Part shown: positions 35,356 through 50,284 of the stretch, piece after piece
Position numbering within the stretch: the stretch's first letter is position 1
How the letters are laid out: the number at the start of each line of letters is the position of its first letter
Assembly: GCA_013399695.1 (NCBI GenBank)
Contig: VXAU01001770.1
Span: forward strand, 248,001 to 312,000
DNA length: 64,000 nt
Reading direction: 5' to 3'
Source: Formicarius rufipectus
Lineage: Eukaryota; Chordata; Aves; Passeriformes; Formicariidae
Program-made: the position numbers and the translations under genes
Notes under the pieces: model-generated
Database searches by the model: none
The model's input: the letters and a program-made list of their open reading frames with translations, nothing else
What the model was told of the DNA's origin: nothing

Positions 35356-38204
35356 CATTTTATTTCATGATTGTGAAATGCATATCTATAGTTCCTCCAT
35401 TTTGCAGAAAGAAGTTTTAATAGTACTGACCAATTTATATGCAGGTACATTAAGTTTCCATACAGGTGAGCAGGCTTCTCAAGTTATGTGTATTAACAGC
35501 GAAATAAGGTAATCTTCTGTAAGGTGATTTGGAACACCAAAAATAATGCAGCAGTTTGACTTCTGACCCAGATGATCAGAATAGCCCCATAGAATTGCCT
35601 TCTTTCTGTCATTGGCTATAGAGTACTAACTTAGACTTCCAAGTTGGAGGGCTACAATTGAGAGTGGAAATAATTCTGTTTCATTTTTCTAAATAAACTC
35701 CGTAAAGATGTGATTGAGGAAAGCCCCTTCCCTGATGGTCTTATGACAAGAAGGCAGAGCATTTCAAATACCTTCCATAACTTTAGGGACAGGTAGTAAT
35801 TTCCAGTATGGCTCCAATTACTTTCTATCAAATCAATTAAACTACACAGTATTATAATAATCAGTGTATTTTTGTGCAATTATCTTTGTATCAGCATCAT
35901 TACATGTGTATTTGCGATGGAGTGAAGATGCAGTTGTATATATTCTTAAAACCAACAGTTTTGTATGTAGTCATATAATGCAAATAAAGCAACTAATGCA
36001 TGTAACTATTACAGAGCTCTAGTTTATTACTAGTCTTTCTACCTTAATTAAAAAAAAAATTAATCATTGCTTCCTAAGAAATAGCATCCTATTAATAACA
36101 GCTTGCAACTTAAATAGCTGCTTTTCTTTATTTTTAGCTATCACTAAAAAGGTAAGATGAATATGGTTTCCCTTGCTTTGCTATGTATGACTTTCTGAAA
36201 AATCAGATATATCAAGACCTATCATATATACTTTAGTCAAGTGGTTCCTTCCAATTATGCTGTATTTCATACAACAACAGAGGAGAAACAAAAGTTAAAA
36301 TTAGATGAGGTAAACCCACAGAGATAACAGTAAAAGGCAGAGAAGTGAGCTACCTCATTTTATTTCTAACTTACTTTTCAAATTATCTGGATACTAACTC
36401 AATTGATTTCCTTAACAAACAATTTTTTCCTTAAATATAGGTGTTGATGCTGACCTTGCCTCTGTGCCTCTTCAGTAGCATTTCGTGCCAAGGTTCTTGT
36501 TAGATAGTATAAAATATCAAACAACTGACAGGAAAACAAATCTCACGTATCATCAGAAATATAATTCATATTTGTGTCTAATTGCGCTTTGTGATGCACA
36601 GATGGCTTTTCTCTGCACAGAAATTTATTTTGCTTCTTCTTTTTTGTTCCCTAATGGAAATGAGCCCCTAGGTTCAGATCTCAGGAAGGAATGGAATTTC
36701 CACACTGCGGTATTTCTCTGAAACCGCTCTTGGTTTGTGAATCTCTTTTTCTGCTGGTAATGGAATCCCACACAGAGCCAGTCTATACTAATGATTTTAG
36801 TTGCTTCCAGCACCACTTATGACTAAGAGCAAACCTTCTCTTCTACTAACCCCAACCCCCCTCTGAACCACAAGTCTAACAAGATAACCAAGCCTGGTTC
36901 TTCTCAGGTCTTCTTCAAAGTGGAGCTAATTATACACAAAGACATGAACGCTTCCTTTCAGAGGAAACTTAAAGTCATCATGTCAGTCCATGTGCTCAAA
37001 ACTGATGCACAAGTATGTATATCTAAGCCAGTTCTGAGTTCATCCCACTATGTTTACAACCTGAAAGCTGAAAGGGCAGATGATAAACTTATAAAGATCT
37101 GTGTACATATTCTATTACTTTATAATGTCCCATATTGTACAATGCCACCCAGTGTTGTCAAAGTATTAGAGCCTAGTCTCAGAAATGTGTTCATTTCAAG
37201 CAATATCTGAGAACTTCACAGTATGAGAATTCCTGTTCTGCAAGCTCCTAAGCAAGAAAAAATTTACCTGTTTTTTGCATTGAAAGTGAAACGATCTGTG
37301 TCAATACAGCGCAACCCCTGATCTAGACAAGAGATCATTCTGCCGTGGTTGTGTCACTCACGTGCAAAAGTTTGGGAAGTTTTTAAACATTCTTCACTTT
37401 TCATGCATTGCACCAAGGATAAAGGGTTGGTGGGTTGCTTCTACAGAACTTCAGGTTTGGCATTATTGTACTTTCCTAACTCATATAGCTATATCTGGAC
37501 TTTTTAGTTAGATAGGCTAATTAATTAATTTTTTTTTCCCGATTTTTGTCCCAGTTCATTTCCCTTGTCACTTCCCAAAAAGTACTCTTTAGATGTTTAG
37601 GCTGTCTGGTTTCATCAATTGTGTGTGAGAACCAAGCAGTGAATGATGTGCATTCTGATTCCACTGACTGTCTGACAGACTCCTACATCATAGGAAATGC
37701 TCTGCACATCCTTTATCCATGTTCTTAAGGGATTCAAACCTGCCCATAAACTTCCTGAGAAAGCCACAGGACTGTTCTTGGGATATAGCAGCTCATTATC
37801 TTTCTGGATATTTCAGAAGGAAACCTAAGAATGTCAATGCAGGTTTCCTCCACTAATCTCCACCTTCAAAACTAGAATTAAAAAGGGAAGATAACCTCAG
37901 AACATTCTCCCTCAGGGTGACTAGCCAGGTCTTTATACTCTTTCATGTAACACACATTGAGATAGCTAATGCATGTTACTACAACAAACACTATAGCTTT
38001 TTTGTTTTGTTTTGTTTTAAGCAAAAAGAGTAAATCAAATTATTTAATAGAACATGAATTAGCCACATTCTGAAAGCATAATGATGGTGTATGATATATT
38101 GCTCTAGGGAGAAGTACTATAAACTTGGCCTAAGACAATATATAAACAGAAAATTTTCATGAAATATAAATGAAAAATTGTCACAATTCAGACAGGTGGG
38201 TTTC

Positions 38205-38312
38205 CCCCCAAAAAACCAAATCTGTTTTCAGAGAAAAAAAAACAAACAACAACAACAACAAAAACAAAACAAAACAAAACAAAAAAAAAACCACAACAAC
38301 AACAAGAAAGTA
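38205..38312. repeat. A/C-rich low-complexity tract, (CAA)n and (CAAAA)n
   Basis: Reads as aacaacaacaacaaaaacaa and similar units. Confidence 0.9.
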
Positions 38313-41300
38313 TGAAATCTCTCTGACTCCTGGGTGGAGTTCAACTCATTTCTAACCAGTAACATTCTGATCTTGTGGACTCTGATAATGATATACCTTT
38401 ATGTCCCATTTCCAGTCTTCTCTTCCAAGTCAAACAGGATTTTACTGGGTTTGCTCAGTGTGGCAGAGCCAACACAGTTGTGGGTTCTAGTTCTTGTATT
38501 GTTTGTCCAACTTTGTTCTATGCTTTCTCATCCAGGTGAAGATGCGATGAAGACATGATCTATCAAAAGGACACAATCCTCATTCTATCCAGTGACTTGG
38601 ATGACTCTTGTGAAGAACAAAGCAGTCTTTCATCTCACCACCCACATGTCACTTGTATCAATGACATGCAAAATTTGGAAAAAAAATTGAGATTTTTTCT
38701 TTCGTGCAGGCTATTTACTCACAAAATGTCAACTCTAATCAATTCAATGAGGTGCATATGCTCTCCAGGATAACCTGCAGTCTCGTTATTTTTAGAAATA
38801 ACTTTTTTCCTTCAGTAAAATGAATATTTTAGTCCTCTGGAAAATATACTGAGCAGCCTCAGTACATTTTCAACAATTCATAATAAAAATAAGAATTGAG
38901 AAAAATAAATTAGGAAACTACTCTTTAAATTTGTATTTCCTCATTCTTTGACATGGCTTATTAATTTTTATTTACAGAGTCACATATTTTCATATACTGA
39001 TAATGGAAAACACGATGTGGTAATGTCAAGAGATAATTTCAAAAACAAGCCTCAATTTGTAAAGCTTTTTTTCCTAGCAATTAATTGGTAATGTATCTAC
39101 TAACATTTGAGTTATTAATGTCCTGATTTACAACCAACTGTACTCTGGATTACACACTTCCTGAGTCCAGTATTTTAATTTACTCCTCAATTACTAATGC
39201 AATTAATTGCAGCTATACATTAGCATATTTTTAACACATTAATCTGATAGTATAGGATATTAAGAACTAGATCAAAACAAAAAACACTATGGTATGATTG
39301 ATATAAAACATTGCATGCCTGAATAGATTTTATTTGTAACTGAATTTTCTAAAGAGCCTATAGGAATGAAGAGCCTGATGGGCCCTTTATTTTCATTTGA
39401 AATGTACCCTGCTGTTTACCCTTTGCATCATCCTTACTATGTTGCAGATGGCTGGATAAAGTTGTGCTTGTTTACTTACTAGAGAAAGCAGTTCTGAAAT
39501 TAAGTATGTTCATCTCAAAATGAATCCAGATTTCAGGGAGCATTACAATTTCAAGGTGTTTAGAATGACACCATCCATTTTAAGCCATTTTAAAGTTTTC
39601 AATACTTAAAAATTTGCTACATAGTATGGTCTCAGTGCAGCCATTTTTAGCATCAAAGAGAAATACAGAATATCTATTGAAAGATCTAATAAGGTACAAT
39701 GGAGAACATATTGTTTAACCACAACTTTAAGAAGAAAGTTATCAACTAATCTCAGTGGCAAATGGTCTGAGTCATTAAAGTTATATGACTAAGTGGTCAC
39801 GCTTTTGTCAATCAATGTTTTCATTTAATTAAAATATTCTCTTATTTTCTAAGTCACATGGAGTTTCTGGTGAGTTTATTCAAATGCACTAAAATGGTTT
39901 ACCTGCTGAACTATTTTCATATCTACATTTTTTTTCAGCCTACAACAACCAGCCTATATATGCAATATATGAATAATAAATATTATTTTCCATTAAAAAT
40001 AATGAATTCAGAGAAGTTATCCTTTGGTAAGCCTTTAAAAATAGCTTTTAACTAAAGAGATGACACCTCACAGGCTAGTTTTATACATTTTGAATGTTCT
40101 ATTGCTTTCAAAATTATTCTTCTCTGTATAGCAATACCTGATCATTTTTCCACATCCTACTGTCTTCTTTTTAAAAGTTCTTGCTCTAATGGCCTTTGAT
40201 GTTTCTTTTCCTTACAGAACATTTTCTTCTTTTCCTCTCTTTTCATTTTAGTTCCACCACATACCCAGATTGTAAATGTATTCTTCTTTGGGTCAGTGCT
40301 GAGCGACATAGCGTCTTCTTTATTTGAGAATGACAAAGCTCAGAAACACTGCAGATAACATCTGAAAGTTTATGTACTTATCTGCAGTAATCTCTGAAAA
40401 TCGCTTCTTCCAAGTACAGTGGAGATTTTTCCCTTGAATATGTAATTAAATATCAAATGCAAGGCAACTTAGGCTCCCACTAAAAAGGCTTTCTTCTATG
40501 AAAAACAGATACATTACATTTTTCTTTTGAGGGTGAAAGTAGATATAAATAGGAGATTACATAACCTAATCTGTTCTCATCTTAGTTTTTGACACTGTGG
40601 GAAAATAATATTCAGGCCTGTGCATTATCTCATGCACTTAGCAAAAGATACATCTAATTAGTTATTTTCCACAGTCCTGGTCCTTCATCTGAATGCTTGT
40701 GTATAGTGGTGTGGTAATCAGAAAACAGATTATTACTCTAGAGTTTAAGCCTGATTTTTTAAATTTTAAGTATTACATATATACTTAGGTGGCTAAGTTT
40801 AAAGTAATCAGTGAATCATGGAGATTACAAGATACAGAATTAAATTTCTAGAAGACAGCAAATAAATTATTACTTTGAGAGGAGAGCGAGAGCACAGAAG
40901 TGAAAAAAGAGAAGTGAAACCAAAGCAATATTTCTAATAGGATAAGTTTTGCATTAGGTGAGCCAGCTCTGGGGAACTTTTTCCAAAAGAAATGCAGTTT
41001 TGTCTCCTCTACTCAGTGATGCATGCGTCGCTGAACTTTACTGCTTTCTCTCTCTTATCTAATTTGTTCCATGAGTTAAATATAATTCTCAATTGTAGAA
41101 TTTATTTTAAAAATATTGTCTGATTTGTCAGGTGTTACATACCAAACAAACAGAAAGGTAGACTCTGTATGTTAAAGAAATGTAAATTTTCTATGATACC
41201 TTTCTTGTGATATAAGTATTTACCTTACAGGAAGCCCTGTCTGCAGTTTCAGCTCAATGTGAAGAAAACAAAGTTTTCATCCTATGGATTTACTACTTGA

Positions 41301-44300
41301 AATATAGATGATGTTCCTTTACACAAAAGCCTAGATTCATAATGTGACTTCAGCTGCCCCTCATTTAGAATTAATGCTTTAATATCTTATTTTATGTATA
41401 TGTTTTCCCCATTTTCAAACCAGAAACGAGTGCTTTTTACAGCACAAACTTAGGCTGTAGTTAAAGCCCTCTAGATGTGGCAGTGTTGTAGCATATGGAA
41501 ATTACATTCAAATTAAGCTAGTTTAGTTAATTCATTTGAAATCTGGCTGTCACATACACCTTTTTCAGACTCAATATATGACCATGGCTGATGTAGGAAA
41601 TAAGCCGGTGAGCAGAATCTGAATAAACAAAATATGACAAAACTGGCAACATGGATTCATCTTTCAGTAGCCATTTCCAGTTTCCATAATTATAGTAACT
41701 TGAAGGACTGTCCTTTAACTTACCACTCACTGATGAACACTAGGTAAAATGAAAACATTGCCACTTGCCTTACATGACACCTAAAAGAAGCATGTGCAAA
41801 AAGAAAGATAACTTTTTACTATAATTAATTAATCTGTTAAAATGGCCAATTTTTACCTTGTCTTTGAAAGGAATGGTATCAAAACCATTTAACTGCTTGG
41901 TTAAACCACATGGCAGGTGATCTGGATAAAGTAACATGAAATTCATGAACATATGATTCTTGCTTAAATCCAAGATTTCAATAAAAATCTGAGTGGAAAC
42001 TCTACTCAAATGCACCTGTGCAACCCACAGCACCTTAGACAGTGAGAAAAGTTCAGGTCTGACTGTTCAGGAATTCTAACTAAACAGAAACTGGTTAGAC
42101 ATGACTGAGAATGAAAGTTAAAGAAGAAACTGCTATCTGGTGATGAGGTTAATGCTCTCTTTTTTGTCAGATTTTACAAAATTGCTATCCGTTAAGCACA
42201 GAGATTTCTCAGAAGTCACCCTTAAAAGCACCTATCTTATCATAGTTTTTAGAAGTGTTTATGTATGCAGTGTCAAAATCAAAGCACAGTATGTAAGGGC
42301 AGAGTAAAACCACAGCTTGAAAACAATATTCCTGTCTTTTTTAAAAAAAAAATATTTTTTAATAGGACCATAAGTGCAATGCTTATAGGGTAAGTATTTT
42401 GTAAGCACTATAATCCTTATGATTTTCCATAATAAGAAATTATTTTTCTTGTTTCTAACTAACTAACTGCAACTATTTAGGCTGAAATTCTTTATGCCAC
42501 TGTTTGCTACTAGCTGGGTACTTCTGTAAATTTCAGCTACCATGATGAAACCATCTCTGACAGTAAAATCAAGTAAAAATACATCATATTGTCTGCATTA
42601 AATTACCTTTTAGACTTTTGTAGACAGAAAAGTTTAAATAATAGGGTCAACCTACAATCTTTTCAGCCTTTGTTAAATTCACCAAGATGATGATGTGGAT
42701 TTGCCTACCCTGATTAAAACTTTTTTCATCTGATAATTTTGTAACGACTACAACCCCTTTTACCAAATGGCAATACACAGTTAAACCCCTTTGTCTATCC
42801 AAGCAATGGTCACACATCTGGTGTCCAACACAGACATATCCAGAAGTCATTGCTCTATGAAGCTGTGGCTTGAGGAGCTATTCAGGTTGATTATTCCTGG
42901 ACTCATGTAGCAGTGCATGTCCCCCTTCTGGGTTAAGCCAGAGAAACCGTTTGTGAGTCATTCTGTGAACTGGAGAACTTAAATGATTTACCTTAGAAAG
43001 AAAGAAAACATGCACAGAGAAGGTGTACCAGTTGTCTGACTTTGTTTTCAATGCAGTCCAACAGTCAGCTGTACAGGTATGAGGCTGGGGATGTGAACTG
43101 CAGGACTGCAGTAATGGATATCCAGGAATGGCAAAGACAACAGTGCCTTAGATTGGCATTACCACAGTAACGCTGTGTAGTGGAATTAGAGGCTGAGGGA
43201 GCTGTCCTCTAAACCGAGACTCAGGTGGATAATAACAGTGACTGATCAGAGCAGCTATCCAATTACACTAATTCAACTTTGTCATCTAGTTAAGTCCTTT
43301 AAGTATGTCATATCTCAGCACAATTTCAGTGTCAACCTTAACAGTCTCCTTGAGATAAAACATTGCATGCAGAAACATCTGTACTTGTTAGGGACAAATG
43401 AGGTGAAAAGAAATAAAGTCTTATGCTACAGCTTAAACTAGTATTATTGAACATAATGGAGGATTTTATATGAAATTGTTTCTTCCATAAAATTCCGCAA
43501 TCTAAGTATCACTCAAGACAGAAAAAAATAAGGCATCTGTGATCTGACTTGCAGGAGAGCTGAGTTTCCTTAGCAGAAGTTATTGATAAGTATGATTTTA
43601 ATATAAATTTCTAAATATCCTTAAAACCAGGTATCTTAGATGGGAGACCCAAAATTATTTGATTTAACTGGTTTGTACTTTATCCTTAGTACTTTGGCTT
43701 TCCTTATACACAACATAAACATTTTTCTTTTCATCCTTTACTAAAATTAATTAAGTAATAACAACAGAAATTGTAAAATGGAAGATAATTTCTGTATTCA
43801 GTGCAGGCTGGAATGAAGTGTAAATAATTCATGGAGCAGTATACTGCAGAATATAGAAAACTGTTCACAGGACCATACAACTATCAGACCTAAATTATGT
43901 TATGGGTTGCTAAATCTGATTTCCTGCAATTGCAGCCAACTGCATAATTTAATCCTTCTACTAAATGTTCCAAACTGGTTTTAAGGATTATCAAATTGTC
44001 TGCCAGTAGTAGAAGAAGCCATAACCCATTCATCTCTAGGTTTTACAGACCATTTTGCCAAGAACTTCTAATGATCAGTCTGAATTTATTCATGGGAAGT
44101 TTCTATCAGTTCTTGAGATGAAGTTTTCTTTTAGAATGAAATGCCATATATTCAGCTAAATGAACAGGATTTGATGACAGATTGGATTAGAGCAGAAAAA
44201 TAAACATTTATTTCATTCTGAAATCATCTTCCTTGAGCTTGGATGCCAAGAACTATTGTAGATGAGAAAACTCCTGCTCAGCAAATAACAAAACTGCTTT

Positions 44301-47300
44301 CCAACACTACTGAAGCCAGTGGCATCTAGGACACTTTTCTGTTCTACAGCCATATCACATCGCTGACGCATAAATCACTCTGTGATTACTACCATGTCCC
44401 CACATGGTTGTTCCCAGACAGTAAACTCAAAAATTAACCGAAACTCTCAGTATCAGTCCCAAAGAATACTTGTACTTGATACTGTTAAATTTTGCCCCTT
44501 GTATAAGGTTGCAGTTCTTAGAGTCATGCAGGTCTTCCTGGACATTTCATCCTTCTTCTGGGTTAATGATAGACATATATTTTGCTACGGGCAAACTCAA
44601 TTGTCACACTCTTGCATCTCCATATTAAACTTCTTAATGAAATGATGAAAGAAGCACTATTTAAAGACTGACCCTTTAGGAGCACCAGTATTAATATCCA
44701 TGCAACAGCACTTTCCCTTTCAATGCCACTTTCATCCCTCTCAATATAGTACTTTCAATAATTAGTAAGCATTGATTATCTTGTACACTGACTGCTCAGT
44801 CATTAGGAAGGAATCCTACAGAACTAATATGTTCTTATTTGGGTAAAGATTTGCCATTTATGCGTGTTTACCTACAGATTAAAGTAGGGTTTTATATAAA
44901 TCTAGGGGGTTTTTAATAATAAAAAAATAATAAAAAATGTCATTTTCTTCTGTACTAGTTGAATCAGATACATAGCACTAAGCAGTATCAAGTACCAAAC
45001 TGTCTTTTTTTGCTATTACTATGGCAAAAGATTGTTTCATAAATGAAATATTTTTTGATGTTTCATTTTGAAAAACCATGCCTTGTTTCATTACTGAACC
45101 AAATTAAAAGCAGTTTTAAAAGACCAAATGTTTCTGATGTTACATGGAATCAATGTATGAAATCACAATGAAGTACATTTTGTGAATCCAAACTACAAAA
45201 AATATCCTTTGACTAGGAAAAAAAAAAGTATTTTGGATTGACGTAAAATGAATGCACTTTTCAATTCTTTTGATTTTTCAGCAGAACAGAAAAAGAATTT
45301 AACATAGCTCTAGTTCTATAGAAAGCATGAATTCTGCCCTTCTCATATGCCAACTCCATCATTTTGCAGGTGTAGTATTCTTTTACCACAAGTTTTTCAG
45401 GAAACAATTAAATAGCAGTGTGGCAGAGATAGTCTGGTCTAAGAGCTCAGATCGTGTCACGAGCATGAATCCTGGAGAAAGTTGACCTAATGGTGGGGTG
45501 ACAGCACTAGCAAATCACCCGATATCTGCCAGAAAGCATTTAATGCAGGGACAAACTCAAAGCCATGAGCATAAACAAGCCTGTAGTTCCAAGATGAAGA
45601 CACAGAAGCATATACCGAAACTCATATACACATTTCAGCCAGTTTTTGTTACTTGTCCTCAGTTAGGAGAAGCTTGAAACAAAGATTAAAAAAAACCCAG
45701 TTGTAGACAAGCAACCATGTTGATAGAGGGGGCCACTGGGGGAAAAAAGAAGTTAAGGAAAATTACCCAGCAAACTGCTGTATCATACGCATATGGCAAA
45801 AATTAAAAGGTTTTTACTGACATGGAAAAAAAAAGTCAGTTAGAGATTGTGTGCAATAGAACTCAATATTTATCTAAAGGCATGAATGCCATGCTGTTTA
45901 AATAATTATCTACTGGCCGAAACATTTATTGAATAAACCCTACAGATTTGATCATTATATACTTAAGAAATCTATTTCTAACAGATACTTTATATGTCAG
46001 AGAGATCACATGTACCCTAGCAACCAGAATGTTATTGAAATTCTACATACAAGTGCATGAGTCATTTTTAGATGTGGAGTAAGACTAATAATGAATATTT
46101 AATAAATGGCAGAATCAGTAAAGTATGAGCTAGATTTTACAAATATGCAAAGCTTGGTTAATTTCTTTTGTTCATAAATGTGCTAAGAAAGGATAAATAT
46201 CTGTGCTTTTTTTTTCAAAACAATGTTAAGTATTATTTTCTGTGCTGTAAAAACATACATCATGGTCAAAAATCTGAAAAAGAATCTTCTCTGCTTCATA
46301 TACAGCTGTGTGGGTACAAGTGCACAATGCATTGAAGTGAGAGAAAACATCCATAAGGGGATTTATTTTATATGCCTTCCCTGACACTAGTTTCCTGATG
46401 CCTCAGCTCTTCGGTATATAGAAGCATTACCCATTTTTAGGAACAGATTGTTCTGCAGTTACTGCACACAATTTGCACAGTGTGCTTCTTCAAAGATCGC
46501 ATGGCACTTGAAAAGGAGAAAAAAAAAAAGTGGAAATAGAATGAAGCCCCAAAGTGAATTTTTTTCCTCGTAGGGGATGTGTAAAAGTTCTATTTCGTTT
46601 CAGTAGTGTTGCATTCATTACAAGGTGGACTCCAGCTACTTGGGGTTCTTTCCTAAGCAGGAGACTAAGTACAAAATAGCCTATTACATAGTCTACAACA
46701 ACTCATGATGAAAATGCCACATTAGAGATTGCAAGGAAATAGCATTGGTGTGTTCTAGAATGACAGTTTTCACATTCCTAGCATAGACAACAGATTTGCT
46801 TTTCATTATTCTGGCCCCTACTCCTCAGCTTAACTGTACTCATTGCTACTGTTTTTCATGCTAATTTGCATGCACCATTAGTTAGTACCAGCTTAAAGGG
46901 AATTTTTAGTACTCAGCTGTTAACTGATGTTGTGAACACTAGTTGTATCTTCTTGTCAAAGAATCTTCTTTTCCTTATAATTCCTTTTATGAATCAGGAA
47001 CAAATTCTTATTAGTTATCATTCAGGTTGTTCATTTCAGAAGTTTTTGAACATTAGAAATTCCTAGAAAAGTACATGAAAGTAAAATAGGCCTTTGTAAA
47101 CACACTATTCAATAGAAAGAAACCTAAAAGTAATTGGAGGAAGGAGGTGACTTTGTCAATATAAAACCTGTTACCAGTTTAACATAAACTGGGAACGATG
47201 AACATCTCATCCAAACTAAGCTAAACTTTCACTGACTGTTTCTCATAACTTGCGTAGGCTATGTGAGATCACTGTAATATTAGTCCAAATCACAGCACAC

Positions 47301-50249
47301 AATTCTCATGCAAAGTGAGACTGCATCAGTTATTGTTAAACCAAGGATGGCTTTTTAACAGTTCAGACCCCTTGTTTACATGTTAAACTTAAGGCACAAA
47401 TTAATTATTTTAGTGCTGGAAGAAAAAGCACCTCAGAGAAGCAATGTGAATGAAAGCCTGTCTCTTTTTCTGATATAACGGGCTGAAGGGTATGGTGTGC
47501 CCTTACTACCTTATCACAGAACTAATCCCTTGATCTGTTTATAGTAAGGTACTGAGTAAGCCAGGCTTGTATAGTTCTTTTGAACTCACTTTAAAGATTC
47601 TACTTCAGTTATCAGCACTTGCACTATCAGCTACATCAAAACTAGACAGAATTTCTCAATGTAATTTTTAACCTCCATTTAGAAAAAGAAAAAATAGTAA
47701 GACTGTAATTCCTTCTCAGGATCCTTTAATTTCCTAAACAGCTAAATAATTGAGTGCTTAAGAGAAGAATCCTAAGAAGAATGCTTAAAAGAAACTAGTA
47801 ATTTAGATTAATTCTTCATATGGAGTAGCTTATTTTATTTGTTTGATTTTTTTTTCCTTTTAAGTGATCCAGGAAAAGTTGTACAAGCTTAAAATTGTTC
47901 ATACAGTCAGTAAAAAAGTTCCCTCTAATCTGCAGGAAGATTTCAGAGCTGGCTGTGAACAGCTCTATTTTCTTGCGTGTTGGTGACTGAAGTCTTCAGA
48001 TGTTGTTTCTGTTCTGGATAATTATACAATAATGAACAAAAGGAATGATTTTTTGATTCTTTCATGGGCATCAGCATGCTAAGCACTGTAAAGACATGGA
48101 CAAAGTGCTGGTTCCTCCTTTACCATACTGTGTCTAAACAGGCAAAAGGGGAAATGAGAGATGAGAATTTGACCAAAATTACACAATTGACTAATAGCAA
48201 ACAAAGGATTTCCTGCATGTAAGCCCAATAAGCAGTGGAACAAGCTGTTTTTTACATGCAGGAATTTCAGGGGAAACTCCATTTTTCTGGTTGCTAGAAT
48301 GTGGATATTATACAGAATTAGGAGACTCAGTTTTTAGTTCTCTGGTTTTGCCTCTTGTTGTGAGTCAGGTTTCCTACAGAAATGAAACTTGTGCAATCAT
48401 GTTGTGTCTGTGTGGATGGCTGCACATATGTTGCAGTAGTAACTTCTCAATCTCCTGGCAAAGTGTAGCAAATTGGACACAAAGTATTGGTCTCACAGAT
48501 AATATAAGTCAAAAGTCTTGGTCTCAAAAGTGATGTAATACAAACGTTGTGAAAACCACGAGACAACTGTAGATGCCAGTCTGTAGCCTGATAGCAAGAA
48601 AATTCACATGACAGAAATCATATGACTTTAGTTTTGATATTAACATAACCACACACTGACTTCTTCAATTATGTTGTAGAATTTTCCTCTGTATTAAGAA
48701 ATGTATTAATTAAAAACCCAACAACAAAGCAGAGTATCATGAAACAATGCAACATTAGGAGCTAGAGCTGAAAGGAAGAAAGGCAAATATAGTATTACTC
48801 AAAATAATGCACTAGAATAACTGTTCATGGATGTATGGTGTAGGGATTTCTCTTTTCAGTCTGTGGGTGTCATGTCTTTATGACAGCCACAGGACTACTC
48901 AGACTTCCTCTGTGCTTCAGAGGGTAAAACTCATGGTAGCAGAAAGCTTCACTGCTGTACCTAGAGGAAGAAAGAGAAAACAGAGATGAAAACTGGGGTG
49001 GTTCGTGATAGAGATTATTTACACTAGTGATCTCAGATGTCGTAATGAGGCAAGGTTTATTCAAAAATACCAGTGTAGACAAGGCCTCATTGGGGTCAAG
49101 GAAGGCAATGGTTCCATTTCTAATATTAGAATATGCAGTTTGAGCATGTGTCTCATGTTAGAATTTACTTGTTCCTTTAAAAGCACTGCTCCCCTTCCTG
49201 CTGGTGAGATACCCTGCCAAGAGTGTGCGACTGAAGCTGAAGAGAGAGTACATATGTTTGGTACATATGTTTCATCTGAGTAGGTCAGAAATTTTACTTC
49301 CCCTTTTAAAATGAATGTTCCAGTATGATTCAGGTCTTTCCCTCACTAATGTGAGCAGCCTTCAACCAAACCAAAGCACACAATTTCCATTGTGTCACAA
49401 ACATTCATTCCAAAATAAGAATAAAATGGAAGGAAAGAAACCTTTTTACATGGGATGGGCTAGGGAACATTTTTACTCTTGTTGCTATAGTAATGAAGAC
49501 AACTGATTGTGCAATCACTGCAATTACACATTTAAAGAGGGTGGTACTTTCAAACAGTAGCAATATAACTGCAATGTGAGAAAGTGATGTAATCAAGGAA
49601 AGATGGAAGCATAAGTGAACAACATGTTTAAGACATGTTCATTGGTTTATGATGAAAGACTTTAGAAGGAAGTCTGCTCTTGGTTAAGATACTAGCATCA
49701 GCTTTTTACATTTAAAATCTGTATTTTGCTCTTCCACAGCTTTCTTTTGTGACCCTGACAATGAAACACAGTGTTGACTAAAAGTTATGAGCAGTAACAA
49801 GCCATTTTAGGTGCCTGGCCATGGATCAGGATCCAGAACCTTAAATTACTCAGATAGACCACAGAGTGCATTCTGAGGGGGCAGAAGCTGAACATAGTTA
49901 ATAGCAATTTCTTCTCATAGATCATATCCTAAAACATCATCTGAGGTGCACAAGTGGTTTCTGCTGAAAGGAGGCATGTATTCTATTCTAGATAGTGGAA
50001 TCTGTTGTCAAGACAGATTTGCTTCAAAGGGCAAGGAAGTTAACAGTTTGATTTTGTCAAGTATTTAAATTCAATGGCTCAAATGCTAGGGGCCCTCACA
50101 GAGATGCTCTCACTCTAGTGAATGCTCTGGCACTCATGATATTCTGTGAGATGCCTAAGTTAAATTCCTCTCACTCCTTGTAAAAATGCAAATCTTATCT
50201 TAATGTCTTAAAAGCCAGGGTATAGGATGCTTAAAAGGGTAGGATGCTC

Positions 50250-50284
50250 TCACTCTCCCCTATTCAATAAATAGGGGAGAGTGA
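50250..50284. repeat. Perfect 15-bp inverted repeat with 5-nt loop
   Basis: The left arm tcactctcccctatt (50250-50264) and right arm aataggggagagtga (50270-50284) are exact complements around caata. Confidence 0.95.

Noticed and set aside
49248..49272. Short direct repeat gtacatatgttt twice
   Set aside because: Two 12-bp copies in AT-rich DNA; ordinary slippage.
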